A stretch of DNA of 64,000 nucleotides from Tenacibaculum todarodis (GCF_001889045.1 NZ_CP018155.1:2668001-2732000); one strand, 5' to 3'; positions 1 through 9,303 are shown, counted from the first letter of the stretch. Numbers and translations: made by a program. The notes: a model not told the origin generated them from the letters alone.

Positions 1-1144
1 TTGTTAAGGTTGAAATTGCTTTGGCTTCAATATCATTTGCCATTAATGCGGCATGATGACAAACTGATTTTGTGATAAATCTGTTGGTTCTAATATGTGG
101 TGGCGCAGAGGGAACTTGAATTAAATCTGAATACTCTACACTTCCAATAATTTCAGTCATTTTTTGAATTACCTTAATTGGGTGTTTACCTACAGAGGTT
201 TCTCCAGAAAGCATTACAGCATCGGCTCCATCCATAATAGAATTAGCAACATCGTTAACTTCTGCACGTGTTGGTACAGCGTTTTCAATCATAGTTTCCA
301 TCATTTGTGTCGCAATGATTACTGGAATACGTGCTAATTTTGCTCTACATACCAAGTTCTTTTGAATAATAGGTACATCTTGCATTGGTATTTCTACACC
401 TAAATCTCCACGCGCAACCATCAATCCGTCACAATACGGAATTAAAGCGTCTATATTTTCTACAGCTTCTGGTTTTTCAATTTTTGCAATTACGGGAACT
501 CTAAAGTCGGAATTATGCTTAATTAAATCGCGTAACATTCTTAAATCTTCTGGATTTCTAACAAATGATAATGCAATCCAATCTACTTCTAATTTTAATG
601 CAAAAATTGCATCTTTTTTATCTTTTTCTGTTAACGCAGGAAGTGAAATTGCTGTATTTGGTAAGTTTACCCCTTTTTTAGAGTTTAAAGGACCTCCTAC
701 AATTACTTTGGTAGTTACTGCAGTTTTTTTATCAGTAGCTGTAACTTCAAATAATAATTTCCCATCGTCTACTAAGATTTTTTCACCAACTTTTACGTCT
801 TTTGGAAAACGTCCATAAGTCATAAAAGCTTTTTCTTTGGTTCCAATACATTCTTCTGTGGTAAAAGTAAAGGTATCTCCGTCTTCTAACATAACGCCTT
901 CTTCCATAACTCCTACACGAAGTTTTGGACCTTGTAAATCGGCTAAAATGGCTACGTTATAACCTCGTTCTTCATTTATTTCACGAATCATCTTGATTCG
1001 CTCTTTTACAACGTCATATTGTGCATGCGAAAAATTTATTCTAAAAACATTTACACCTTTGGCTGCCATTTCTGCAATTATTTCTTTTGTATTGGTTGCA
1101 GGTCCTAGTGTTGCAACTATTTTGGTTTTTTTATTATGTGGCAT
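1..1144 (-). CDS. pyk: Pyruvate kinase, C-terminal part cut by window edge
   Basis: Pyruvate kinase makes pyruvate and ATP from phosphoenolpyruvate and ADP in the cytoplasm as the last step of glycolysis. Reading from an ATG at 1144, the translation opens with MPHNKKTKIVATLGPAT and holds the N-terminal substrate region (RINFSHA), the catalytic lysine region (VIAKIEKPEA) and the metal/substrate signature MVARGDLGVEIP. About 381 codons are present; a full enzyme has about 475, so the C-terminal regulatory domain lies outside the window. The start is only 2 bp past the stop of the IPExxxVDY gene, so the two are probably co-transcribed. There is no sign of decay; the truncation is only the window edge. 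Confidence 0.96.
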   Translation of the reverse strand, partial: MPHNKKTKIVATLGPATNTKEIIAEMAAKGVNVFRINFSHAQYDVVKERIKMIREINEERGYNVAILADLQGPKLRVGVMEEGVMLEDGDTFTFTTEECIGTKEKAFMTYGRFPKDVKVGEKILVDDGKLLFEVTATDKKTAVTTKVIVGGPLNSKKGVNLPNTAISLPALTEKDKKDAIFALKLEVDWIALSFVRNPEDLRMLRDLIKHNSDFRVPVIAKIEKPEAVENIDALIPYCDGLMVARGDLGVEIPMQDVPIIQKNLVCRAKLARIPVIIATQMMETMIENAVPTRAEVNDVANSIMDGADAVMLSGETSVGKHPIKVIQKMTEIIGSVEYSDLIQVPSAPPHIRTNRFITKSVCHHAALMANDIEAKAISTLT

Positions 1145-1146
1145 AG

Positions 1147-1617
1147 TTAAAAAATTAAAGAATCTTTAGATTTTAATGTTGTTTGATCTATTATGTAAGA
1201 AGTTATAACTTCTGGTATAGTTTTTATTTTTGTTAATGCGTCTTGTACATCAGCATAATTGATATCTCCAGTTATTTTTAAGAAAAAATCTACTTTTTTC
1301 TTTTCTGGTATTAAATAATTTTTAGTTTCACTTGTAAATAATACGTTTTCTGAAGATGTATTGGTGTTGTTAGAAAAGATATTGGAAATTAAAAACCAAT
1401 CAAAGTCGTATTTAGAATCTGTAAATTTGTAAACAGGAAAAGAAGCGTTGCTGTTTTTTCCTTCAAAATCTAAATCGTAAGCTGCTCTAGAAAAAGTAGT
1501 TTTAAGTTCTTTATTAAGCAAATATGCTAACTTATAATCTTCTAAAGTAGTATGAATTCCTATTAACGTGTAATTATCTTCGCAAAAATCATCAAAATTT
1601 AACGCGTGTACTTGCAT
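1147..1617 (-). CDS. IPExxxVDY family protein
   Basis: This is a 156-residue cytoplasmic protein of a small Bacteroidetes family named for an IPExxxVDY motif. Here the motif reads IPEKKKVDF, at about residues 103-111, with Phe in place of the final Tyr. There is no signal peptide or membrane segment. It sits between rnc and pyk, a placement I recall for this family in other flavobacteria, with 2 bp to pyk and 67 bp to rnc. Its function is unknown; proximity to pyk and RNase III suggests housekeeping but proves nothing. Confidence 0.8.
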   Translation of the reverse strand: MQVHALNFDDFCEDNYTLIGIHTTLEDYKLAYLLNKELKTTFSRAAYDLDFEGKNSNASFPVYKFTDSKYDFDWFLISNIFSNNTNTSSENVLFTSETKNYLIPEKKKVDFFLKITGDINYADVQDALTKIKTIPEVITSYIIDQTTLKSKDSLIF

Positions 1618-1684
1618 AAAACAAAGTTAAGCATTGTAATGTTAGCTTATAGTAAAACTTACGAAAACGTTATAGGTAACTTGT

Positions 1685-2422
1685 TTAACCCGTAATTAAG
1701 TCTTGCATAGCGTAGTATACTCTTTTTGAAGCTTGCTCTTCTGCTTTCTTTTTAGAAGTGGCTCTTCCTTTTGCTACAAAATTACCATCAATGCTAATTT
1801 TTACACTAAAGTGCTTTATGTTTTGGTTGCCAGTATCTTCGTAGGTGTCAAAAGAATACTTTTTCTTTTGTTTTTGGCACCATTCTATAATTAGCCCTTT
1901 GTAACTTGTAATCTTTCCCTCTAAACGCTCAATATCTACATAAGGCTCTATAACTTTATCGTAAATAAATTGATTGCAATAATTGTAACCTCTATCTAAA
2001 TAAATAGCGCCAATTAATGCTTCAAAGATATTACCGTGAATATTATCTCCTATATGATCGTTAGAAATGTTGCTTTTTACAAAATTAATAAGTTCTAGGT
2101 CTTTACCCAACTCATTTAAATGCTCTCTACTTACAATTTTAGAGCGCATTTGTGTAAGGTAACCTTCGTCTCCAGACGGAACTTTTTTGTATAAATAAGA
2201 AGCAATTACAGAACCCAACATAGAATCACCTAAAAACTCCAAGCGTTCGTAATTAATTGGATTTCCTTTACTATCCGTTTCTTTTATGGAACGATGTGTA
2301 AATGCTTTTTTATAATGCGAAAGCTTTATTGGTTTAAAATTGAGTAATTCTTTCATTTCATAATAAAAGTCCTCATCTTCTTTGTTTTGAGGTTTTACTA
2401 TTCTACGAAGGAAGTTATTCAT
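1685..2422 (-). CDS. rnc: Ribonuclease III
   Basis: RNase III cleaves double-stranded RNA, including rRNA precursors. The 245-residue protein has the catalytic domain first, with the signature ERLEFLGDS at 59-67 (acidic residues E62 and D66), a second catalytic region GNIFEALIGAIYLD near 130-143 (E134), and a C-terminal double-stranded RNA-binding domain from about 171 to 243. The position equivalent to E. coli Asp114 is Asn131 here, while the essential Glu (E117 in E. coli) is kept as E134. It is 4 bp downstream of fabF and is probably in one transcript with acpP and fabF. Confidence 0.96.
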   Translation of the reverse strand: MNNFLRRIVKPQNKEDEDFYYEMKELLNFKPIKLSHYKKAFTHRSIKETDSKGNPINYERLEFLGDSMLGSVIASYLYKKVPSGDEGYLTQMRSKIVSREHLNELGKDLELINFVKSNISNDHIGDNIHGNIFEALIGAIYLDRGYNYCNQFIYDKVIEPYVDIERLEGKITSYKGLIIEWCQKQKKKYSFDTYEDTGNQNIKHFSVKISIDGNFVAKGRATSKKKAEEQASKRVYYAMQDLITG

Positions 2423-2426
2423 ATAA

Positions 2427-3677
2427 TTAATCTAATTTTTTAAACGCAACACATGCATTATGACCTCCAAAACCAAAAGTATTACTTAAAGCAATTTTTA
2501 TATCTCTTTTTTGAGATTTGTTTAAAGTAAGATTTAATTCTGGGTTAATGTTCTCATCAACAGTTGTATGATTTATTGTTGGAGGAACAATACCGTGTTT
2601 CATTGCTAAAATTGAAGCAATAGATTCAACAGCACCTGCAGCTCCTAATAAATGACCTGTCATTGATTTGGTAGAATTGATATTAATATTCTTAGCATGC
2701 TCTCCAAACACTTCAGAAATTGCTTTTAACTCAGCAACATCTCCAAGTGGAGTAGAAGTTCCATGTGTATTAATGTGATCTACATCTTCAGGTTTAATTC
2801 CTGAATTTTCTAAACAGTTTTTCATCACAGCAATTACACCAATTCCTTCAGGATGTGGTGCCGTCATGTGATGTGCATCAGAAGACATTCCGCCTCCAAT
2901 AACTTCTGCATAAATAGTTGCGCCACGTGCTTTAGCATGTTCGTACTCTTCTAAAACAAGTGCGCCAGCTCCTTCACCTAAAACAAAACCATCTCTGGTT
3001 CCATCAAAAGGTCTAGATGCCGTTTCTGGACTTTCGTTTCTTGTAGATAATGCGTGCATGGCGTTAAAACCACCAACACCAGAAATTACAACCGCAGCTT
3101 CAGAGCCACCAGTTACAATAACATCACAAGTGCCTAAGCGAATGTAGTTTAAAGCATCTATCATTGCGTTAGCAGAAGATGCACATGCAGAAACTGTAGT
3201 ATAATTTGGTCCCATAAATCCATTTTTAATGGAAATATTTCCAGGAGCAATATCTGCAATCATTTTTGGAATAAAGAACGGATTAAATCTTGGTGTACCG
3301 TCTCCAGCACCAAAATTCATAGCTTCGTTTTGAAATGTTTCTAAGCCACCAATTCCTGCTCCCCAAATTACACCTACGCGTAATTTGTTTAATTTTTCTA
3401 GATCAAAATTTGCATCTGCAATTGCTTCGTCTGAAGCTACCATTGCATATTGCGTAAATGGATCCATTTTACGTGCGTCCTTTCTGTTAATAAAGTCCGT
3501 TACTTCAAAGTTTTTAATTTCACATGCAAAACGAGTTTTGAACTTGGCAGCATCAAATCTTGTGATAGGCGCTGCACCGCTAACTCCGTTAACTAATGCG
3601 TTCCAATATTCTTCAATATTATTACCAATAGGCGTTAATGCGCCAAGTCCAGTTACTACAACTCGTTTTAATTGCAT
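2427..3677 (-). CDS. fabF: Beta-ketoacyl-ACP synthase II
   Basis: FabF condenses malonyl-ACP with acyl-ACP during fatty acid elongation. The 416-residue length is normal. The catalytic triad of elongating ketosynthases is visible: Cys165 in VSACASSANAM, His305 in NTHGTSTP and His342 in TGHLLGAAG. It follows acpP by 7 bp and precedes rnc by 4 bp, the classic acpP-fabF-rnc order. Nothing unusual was seen. Confidence 0.98.
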   Translation of the reverse strand: MQLKRVVVTGLGALTPIGNNIEEYWNALVNGVSGAAPITRFDAAKFKTRFACEIKNFEVTDFINRKDARKMDPFTQYAMVASDEAIADANFDLEKLNKLRVGVIWGAGIGGLETFQNEAMNFGAGDGTPRFNPFFIPKMIADIAPGNISIKNGFMGPNYTTVSACASSANAMIDALNYIRLGTCDVIVTGGSEAAVVISGVGGFNAMHALSTRNESPETASRPFDGTRDGFVLGEGAGALVLEEYEHAKARGATIYAEVIGGGMSSDAHHMTAPHPEGIGVIAVMKNCLENSGIKPEDVDHINTHGTSTPLGDVAELKAISEVFGEHAKNININSTKSMTGHLLGAAGAVESIASILAMKHGIVPPTINHTTVDENINPELNLTLNKSQKRDIKIALSNTFGFGGHNACVAFKKLD

Positions 3678-3684
3678 ATAAAAA

Positions 3685-3921
3685 TTACTTTTTTGCTTCT
3701 TCTATATAACTTACTGCTTGACCAACCGTACCGATGTTCTCAGCCTGATCGTCTGGTATTTGAATATCAAATTCTTTTTCGAATTCCATAATTAATTCTA
3801 CAGTATCTAAAGAATCTGCTCCTAAATCGTTAGTAAAGCTAGCTTCTGTTGTTACTTCGTTATCGTCTACTCCTAATTTGTCTACGATAATAGCTTTTAC
3901 TCTTGATGCAATGTCTGACAT
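3685..3921 (-). CDS. acpP: Acyl carrier protein
   Basis: This 78-residue acidic protein carries acyl chains on a 4'-phosphopantetheine arm attached to Ser37 in the motif [10 protein letters not shown]. It is the first gene of the acpP-fabF-rnc run and has normal length. It supplies acyl groups for FabF next door, for FabH at 56137-57132, and possibly for the acyltransferases at 12762-15998. Confidence 0.98.
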   Translation of the reverse strand: MSDIASRVKAIIVDKLGVDDNEVTTEASFTNDLGADSLDTVELIMEFEKEFDIQIPDDQAENIGTVGQAVSYIEEAKK

Positions 3922-3953
3922 AATGTTCTAATTTTTTAAATTTAAAATCGAGG

Positions 3954-3961
3954 CAAAAATA
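3954..3961 (-). promoter_or_regulatory. Candidate -7 box of the acpP operon
   Basis: On the minus strand the sequence reads TATTTTTG, an exact match to the Bacteroidetes -7 consensus TAnnTTTG, 32 bp before the acpP start codon. A clear TTTG -33 box at 19 bp spacing is not present, so this is a candidate only. Confidence 0.5.
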
Positions 3962-4099
3962 CTATTTTTATTAATTCAATCTAATTTTTGCTCGAAAAAT
4001 GAGTTCTAAAGTAAATAAAATTATAATCTTATCCAATAGAAATCACATTTGTTAATATTTATTCTTTTTTTTGCAGTAACATCACAATCTTATAAATAA

Positions 4100-4669
4100 A
4101 TGAAACGTATCGTTATTTTTGCCTCTGGGTCTGGTACTAATGCAGAAAATATTATTAATTATTTTCAGTTGAACAAAACTGCGGAAGTTACTCATGTGCT
4201 GTCTAACAATGAACATGCCAAAGTCTTTGAAAGGGCTGAACGCCTTGGTATAATGGCTTCCCTGTTCGATAAAGATGCCTTTAGAAAAGATAAAACTGTA
4301 CTTAATTTTTTATTGCAAGAAGCAGATTTTATCATTTTAGCCGGATTTCTTTGGAGAATTCCTTCAGAGATTGTTAAAGCATTTCCAAATAAAATTATAA
4401 ATATTCACCCTGCATTATTGCCAAAATATGGTGGAAAAGGAATGTACGGAATGAATGTTCATAAAGCTGTAAAAATGAATAATGAGACAGAAACTGGCAT
4501 CACAATTCACTATGTAAACGAAAATTACGACGAAGGAGCGATCATTTTTCAGGCAAAAACGTCAGTTTCAAGAGAAGATTCTCCAGAAGATATTGCAAAT
4601 AATATTCATAAACTAGAACAAATACATTTTCCGAAGGTTATAGAAAGTGTTATTTTACAGCATGAGTAA
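4100..4669 (+). CDS. purN: Phosphoribosylglycinamide formyltransferase
   Basis: PurN moves a formyl group from 10-formyltetrahydrofolate to GAR in de novo purine synthesis. The protein opens with the phosphate-binding loop FASGSGTNAENI (8-19). The catalytic residues can be placed at Asn101 and His103 in NIHPALLPKYGGKGMYG and at Asp144 in NYDEGAIIFQ. The 189-residue length is normal. It is transcribed away from acpP and its last 8 bases overlap the start of the RNase H gene. Confidence 0.95.
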   Translation: MKRIVIFASGSGTNAENIINYFQLNKTAEVTHVLSNNEHAKVFERAERLGIMASLFDKDAFRKDKTVLNFLLQEADFIILAGFLWRIPSEIVKAFPNKIINIHPALLPKYGGKGMYGMNVHKAVKMNNETETGITIHYVNENYDEGAIIFQAKTSVSREDSPEDIANNIHKLEQIHFPKVIESVILQHE

Positions 4670-5300
4670 GAAAAAAAAATACTACGTTGTTTGGAAGGGA
4701 AAAAAAACGGGTGTTTTTACTTCTTGGAAAGTTTGTAAAACACAAATTGATGGTTTTGAAGGTGCGCAATACAAAGCTTTTGCTAATTTGAACGAAGCCG
4801 AAAAGGCTTTCAAAGGAAGGTATGAAGATTACAAAGGGAAAAACACAAAAAAACCAACACTTTCAACTGCTGAAAAAGCAACCTACGGTTCTCCAATTTT
4901 AGAAAGTTTAGCTGTTGATGCTGCTTGTGCTGGAAATCCTGGAAAAATGGAATATAGAGGCGTATTAACCAAGTCTAAAAAGCAAGTTTTTATTCAAGGT
5001 CCTTTTAAAAAAGGAACCAATAATATTGGAGAGTTTTTAGCGCTTGTTCATGGAATTGCGCTTTTAAAGAGCAAAAAAATGGACGATTTACCAATTTATT
5101 CTGATTCTAAAATTGCAATGTCTTGGGTTAAAAGGAAACAATGTAGAACTAATGTTGTCTTCGATTCGTCTAATAAAGATGTATTAGAGTTGATAAAGCG
5201 TGCCGAAAAATGGCTGAAAGAAAACACCTATAAAAACCCTATTTTAAAATGGGAAACCAAAGCGTGGGGAGAAATTCCTGCGGATTTTGGTAGAAAATAA
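4662..5300 (+). CDS. Ribonuclease H family protein with N-terminal hybrid-binding domain
   Basis: This 212-residue protein would degrade the RNA strand of RNA-DNA hybrids. An N-terminal domain (about residues 6-50, YYVVWKGKKTGVF ... AFANLNEAEKAF) is the hybrid-binding module of eukaryote-type RNase H1. The nuclease domain follows, with acidic residues in AVDAACAGNPG, GEFLALVHG and YSDSKIAMSWV. I chose the ATG at 4662 over the in-frame GTG at 4647 because it begins the conserved MSKKKKYYVVW and overlaps the purN stop by 8 bases, which suggests translational coupling. Confidence 0.9.
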   Translation: MSKKKKYYVVWKGKKTGVFTSWKVCKTQIDGFEGAQYKAFANLNEAEKAFKGRYEDYKGKNTKKPTLSTAEKATYGSPILESLAVDAACAGNPGKMEYRGVLTKSKKQVFIQGPFKKGTNNIGEFLALVHGIALLKSKKMDDLPIYSDSKIAMSWVKRKQCRTNVVFDSSNKDVLELIKRAEKWLKENTYKNPILKWETKAWGEIPADFGRK

Positions 5301-5311
5301 AAGGTGTGTTA

Positions 5312-7936
5312 TTAAAAAACATACTTAATGTTTAACAAAAAATATCTTGGAACTATTTTAAAACTTGTTTCATTTCTCTGGAAATCAGACAGAAATACAT
5401 CGTTAAATTTTGTTATATTAGAGAGGTTGTTAATTTTAAATCGGTAAGATAATTTACTCTTTTTAGGATTATAATTTAAGTTTATATTTGAAAACAAATA
5501 ATCTTTAGAATTTATAGAGTAATAATTGTTTTCAAACTTACACAACCAATTATTAGATATTTTTATACTTGTGTCTAAACTACTTTCTAAATAACTGTTA
5601 GTAGAAAACTGTTCATTAAATTTTCCTTTAGAATAGTTAAGTTGAAAACCAAATTTAAAATTTATTGGTAATCTAAAATATGTGGTTCCTTGCATTCTAT
5701 ATATTGAAGTGTAGTTTTCCACATTACTTGTTATATTGTTTATTATTACAGGATTATTTGACCATGATTGTTGAGTACTTAACTTTAAGCTACTAGATAC
5801 ATCTTTTAAGTATTTTGTTGCACTTAAATTGTAATTAGTTAGTTTTCCTCCATTTACTATAGTATATTGGTTAAAATTAACGTTGTCGGAAATTAAACTC
5901 TTTACACCATAACTTTTATCAGAGAAACTATGTAACAAAAAAGAATTAATTAAAAATTGTTTTTTGTAATTATTGAATGTATAGTAAAAACCAAAACTAT
6001 GATTGTTTGATTGTTGAATGTTATCGAAGCCTTTATTAAATGATCTATAATTTGTTAATATATAACTTTCAGTTAAATATTTTGAATTTGGTAAATTATT
6101 TTGAAAACCATAACTCACACCAAAATTACCAATTTTGGTTTTATTGGAATGCAAACTTATCTTAGGGTTTACAAAAAAGTATTGATTATTCTTTTTGTTT
6201 AGATTTATATAATTTTTCTCTATAGATAGAGAGCTTCTTACTTTGAATAGTGTTGAAATATTGTAGTTATACTTTCCTTTTAAAGAGATTTTCTGATTTC
6301 TGTAATTAACATGGTTAGATAATGAATCGATTTTATGGATATTGTCAAATCTAAAACTACTAATAATCTTATCTTTATCTACTGTTGCTGAAAATTCTAA
6401 TCCATACTCAGCCTTATTTTTTTTTGTAATTAACTCAGAGTTTAAACCATAATAAGTAAGAGGTGTGTTGTTTTTTTGATAAATTGTTAAAGCTCCATCA
6501 TTATTAAAAACGTCACTAAAAGTATTTGGTAGAATGCTATAATTCTGTTTGGTGTTATTTATGCCTAAATAAGCATATGCTAACAATAAGGTATTGTTAG
6601 AAATTTTTTTTGTGAAATTTAAGTGATTGAAAAAATTCTGTTTTTTTTCTTTTAATTTTTGAACCACTTTTTCATTATTAAAAATAAGATTTCCATTATT
6701 TTTAGTTGGGTTGTTTTCAAATATGAAATTATAGGTATAATACTCATCATTCTTTGATAAATATTTTAACTCAAATTCTGTAGCAAATGATATATCCTTA
6801 ATTTCAATTTTATTTTGTTCTATAAAAGAAATTGTTTCAGGTTCAATAAAATATTTAGTGATGTTATTATTTTGTTTTTCTATATCATCATAAGTAAAAT
6901 AGGTCAGATTTCTTAATTTTGTTTGCTTAGAGAGATTAGTGACAAAGCTTAGTGAGTTTAAAAAAGAATTATTAAAAACATCTTCATCATTAGAGAAATT
7001 TGAAGATGATAGATTGTCAATAGTTATAAGTTCGTTATTAGTTTTTTCATTTTTTTTATTAACATTAAATCCAGTAAAATTTATTGTTTTTTCATTTTTC
7101 ACTTGTGAAACAGCTGAGTTTCCAATACTATTTATGTTTGATAGATTAAAGAATTTTATTTTATTTTTCAGTAAACCAATATTTATAGTTGTATTAGTGC
7201 TATTATTTGTTCCAAAACCCAAATCTAAATTTCCAAACCAAACATTTTTTTTATCATTTTTAAGTTTTAAATTTAAAGCTATTTTTTCTGATTCCTGAAA
7301 ACTTTTTAACACAGGGTTATCTTCAAAGTTAGTAAGTAATTCTACTTCTTTAATAGTGCTTGCATCTAAGTTTTTAGTTAATAATTTGTATTTATCATCA
7401 AAAAGATCATCGCCTTCAACAAGTAATTTGTCAATAGCTTTACCATTAACTTTTATAGTACCATTTAAAGAAATTTCCATTCCGGGTATATTTTTAAGTA
7501 AGTCTTCTACAACATTTTCTGAACCATCTTTAAATGCCGATACTTTGTAAACAATTGTATCTTTTTTAACTTTTATCTTTTCCCAAGTTTCAAGCACAAC
7601 TTCCTTTAATATTTCGTTTTTCTCTTGTAATAAGAAATTAGTATTTATTGTACTTTTTAATATGTTAATGATATTTTTTTCTTCTTCAAAACCTAAACCA
7701 TTAGCAACAATAGTTAATGTTTTTAATTTATTCTGATTTATAGAAATTTGAAACTCCCCTTTTTCGTTAGAATATCCGTATGATATTAATTGGCCATTTC
7801 CGTAAATCATTATTGTAATATTAGAAAGGTTATTGTGTTCTTTATCAATAACCTTTCCTTTAATATTAATGTTTTGAGAAATTATGTAGTGTGTAACAAA
7901 AAATAATAGTAACAGAAAATTACCTTTTTTTATCAT
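5312..7936 (-). CDS. TonB-dependent receptor-like outer-membrane protein with carboxypeptidase-regulatory-like domain
   Basis: This 874-residue outer-membrane protein has a signal peptide (about 1-20, ending IISQ), a carboxypeptidase-regulatory-like beta-sandwich (about 22-105), a plug-like region (DTIVYKVSAFKDGSENVVEDLLKNIPG, VNGKAIDKLLVEGDDLF) and a long Asn/Ser-rich barrel ending in Phe (NIKYVF). The barrel resembles the outer-membrane beta-barrel group of TonB receptors. Its start lies inside the end of the GLPGLI gene (17-bp overlap), so the pair is translationally coupled. The substrate is unknown. The high Asn/Lys content is typical of AT-rich flavobacterial barrels. Confidence 0.8.
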   Translation of the reverse strand: MIKKGNFLLLLFFVTHYIISQNINIKGKVIDKEHNNLSNITIMIYGNGQLISYGYSNEKGEFQISINQNKLKTLTIVANGLGFEEEKNIINILKSTINTNFLLQEKNEILKEVVLETWEKIKVKKDTIVYKVSAFKDGSENVVEDLLKNIPGMEISLNGTIKVNGKAIDKLLVEGDDLFDDKYKLLTKNLDASTIKEVELLTNFEDNPVLKSFQESEKIALNLKLKNDKKNVWFGNLDLGFGTNNSTNTTINIGLLKNKIKFFNLSNINSIGNSAVSQVKNEKTINFTGFNVNKKNEKTNNELITIDNLSSSNFSNDEDVFNNSFLNSLSFVTNLSKQTKLRNLTYFTYDDIEKQNNNITKYFIEPETISFIEQNKIEIKDISFATEFELKYLSKNDEYYTYNFIFENNPTKNNGNLIFNNEKVVQKLKEKKQNFFNHLNFTKKISNNTLLLAYAYLGINNTKQNYSILPNTFSDVFNNDGALTIYQKNNTPLTYYGLNSELITKKNKAEYGLEFSATVDKDKIISSFRFDNIHKIDSLSNHVNYRNQKISLKGKYNYNISTLFKVRSSLSIEKNYINLNKKNNQYFFVNPKISLHSNKTKIGNFGVSYGFQNNLPNSKYLTESYILTNYRSFNKGFDNIQQSNNHSFGFYYTFNNYKKQFLINSFLLHSFSDKSYGVKSLISDNVNFNQYTIVNGGKLTNYNLSATKYLKDVSSSLKLSTQQSWSNNPVIINNITSNVENYTSIYRMQGTTYFRLPINFKFGFQLNYSKGKFNEQFSTNSYLESSLDTSIKISNNWLCKFENNYYSINSKDYLFSNINLNYNPKKSKLSYRFKINNLSNITKFNDVFLSDFQRNETSFKIVPRYFLLNIKYVF

Positions 7937-8741
7937 AAAATTCAGTTATTTCAAAGTTTTCAATAAATGAATCTTTTAGTTGAAGTTTTACATTTGACTC
8001 TGTGTCTGCAGAATTAAAATTTTCAGCAAAAACTCTACCACTATTAATAGAATTTAAATAAGCGTCTATTAAAAATTTTCGATATTCTTTTAAAGTAATC
8101 CATTTTTTATGAATTTGATTAGGCTGTTTTACAGGTTTTGCTATATTAATACTAGTAATTGCTGGGTATTTTAAATTTTTAAAATAAAAGTAGATCTCTT
8201 TTTTTGTGTCGTATGCTTCTAAAATTAAACCAGGTAAACCTTGTAGTTTCCAAGGACCATATTTTATTGCAATTTTTGGTGTGTACCAAGCAGTATAATT
8301 TCTTCCTCTAAACTTAGTAATTGCTTTAATGCATAAATAGTTTCCTATTTTTTTTGTTTCTTTTGTAATTTTCCATTTTATTTTAGGTTTTTTTTCTTTT
8401 ACATAGGTAAAACCTAAACCCCTACTATATAAACTGTCTTTGTTGAAATCTGTATAATACCTAAACCCATATTTATTAGTGGCTTTAGTTACCATATAAA
8501 CATTGTTTTTATCCTTAAAGGTTTGTTCTTCACGAATATTTCCTTTTTCTAATGAATCGTTTCTAGTTATATAAATTGATTCATCTTTGTTAAATACTAG
8601 AACAGATGTATAATCAATACCTATATCTGAACCCATTCCCATACTTTCTTTTTGTCCATAAAACACAACTCCTTTTTTATCTTGAGAAAATATTGTAATA
8701 GAGAAGTATAAGAAAAATATAATTATAGCTTTTTTTATCAT
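7920..8741 (-). CDS. GLPGLI family protein
   Basis: This 273-residue exported protein belongs to the GLPGLI family of Bacteroidetes, named for a motif that appears exactly here at 168-173 in KLQGLPGLILEAYD. A signal peptide covers about residues 1-19 (ending FSQ). Family members are commonly encoded beside TonB-receptor-like proteins, as here; their function is not established. The gene overlaps the receptor by 17 bp and lies downstream of the small secreted peptide gene. Confidence 0.9.
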   Translation of the reverse strand: MIKKAIIIFFLYFSITIFSQDKKGVVFYGQKESMGMGSDIGIDYTSVLVFNKDESIYITRNDSLEKGNIREEQTFKDKNNVYMVTKATNKYGFRYYTDFNKDSLYSRGLGFTYVKEKKPKIKWKITKETKKIGNYLCIKAITKFRGRNYTAWYTPKIAIKYGPWKLQGLPGLILEAYDTKKEIYFYFKNLKYPAITSINIAKPVKQPNQIHKKWITLKEYRKFLIDAYLNSINSGRVFAENFNSADTESNVKLQLKDSFIENFEITEFYDKKR

Positions 8742-8753
8742 AGAAATTTAAGT

Positions 8754-8792
8754 AAAGTTGAGTTCTAAAATAAAGATTTAAAACTCAACTTT
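8754..8792 (-). terminator. Hairpin between the small-peptide gene and the GLPGLI gene
   Basis: An 11-bp perfect inverted repeat (AAAGTTGAGTT at 8754-8764, AACTCAACTTT at 8782-8792) with a 17-nt loop sits 28 bp past the stop of the small-peptide gene. The T-run after it is short and broken by A and C, so it may be a weak terminator or attenuator letting some transcription into the GLPGLI/receptor pair. Confidence 0.5.
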
Positions 8793-8820
8793 TAATATTA
8801 ATAGTTAGTAAAGTGTTTAT

Positions 8821-9045
8821 TTAACAAGACTCTTGCATTTGCACAGCCATTGCGTTAGCATTTTCCTCTGTGAAATTCCCAGTCATGTCATAATCGAATA
8901 TTCCATCTCCATCACAATCTACTTTAATTCTAAACTTTTTTAGTTTTGGAGGGCTCTCTAAATTAGTATTATTAATTAATGTTTCTGCATTCACTAAACT
9001 CCCGCTAGCAAATACAAATGCTAGTACTAAAATTATTTTTTTCAT
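8821..9045 (-). CDS. Small secreted protein with DxDxDG-like acidic loop
   Basis: This is a 74-residue protein with a clear signal peptide (about 1-20, ending VNA), leaving a mature peptide of about 54 residues. It contains an acidic loop DCDGDGIFDYD at 43-53 that resembles a calcium-binding EF-hand or dockerin loop, and two cysteines (C44 and C74, the last residue) that could form a disulphide. I do not recognise a named family. It lies directly upstream of the GLPGLI/receptor pair on the same strand and may be their partner or cargo, which is inference. Confidence 0.7.
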   Translation of the reverse strand: MKKIILVLAFVFASGSLVNAETLINNTNLESPPKLKKFRIKVDCDGDGIFDYDMTGNFTEENANAMAVQMQESC

Positions 9046-9145
9046 AATTTCTAAAATTTATAACCTTTTTTAAGGTTAGTTGATATTTAATTTTTAGAAT
9101 TGTTTCTGAGTAAACAAGTTTACAATTCTTAAGAAACTTGTAGAA

Positions 9146-9169
9146 AAAGTGTTACTTTTGCAACACTTT
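9146..9169 (+). promoter_or_regulatory. Palindrome enclosing a TAnnTTTG -7 box
   Basis: AAAGTGTT (9146-9153) and AACACTTT (9162-9169) form an 8-bp perfect inverted repeat around an 8-bp spacer. The sequence TACTTTTG at 9153-9160 fits the Bacteroidetes -7 consensus on the plus strand. The nearest plus-strand protein gene begins only at 9534, so if active it would drive a long leader or a non-coding RNA. Confidence 0.4.
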
Positions 9170-9303
9170 CCTCTGTTTGTTTTTTGTCAATTCATTGGCA
9201 CTAATTTTTAAGTTAAACATTTATTTGCAAGATTTTTGTTCTTAAATTTATAAGCAGAGGATTTTTCTTTTTCATAGCAATCTCATCTTTATAGTATTAA
9301 GTT

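Noticed and set aside
1..1144. Truncated pyk pseudogene
   Set aside because: The frame is intact with all motifs up to the window edge; the missing end is a cut, not decay.
3385..3681. Plus-strand gene opposite fabF
   Set aside because: It is fully inside fabF, has no family resemblance and no promoter; it is a shadow frame.
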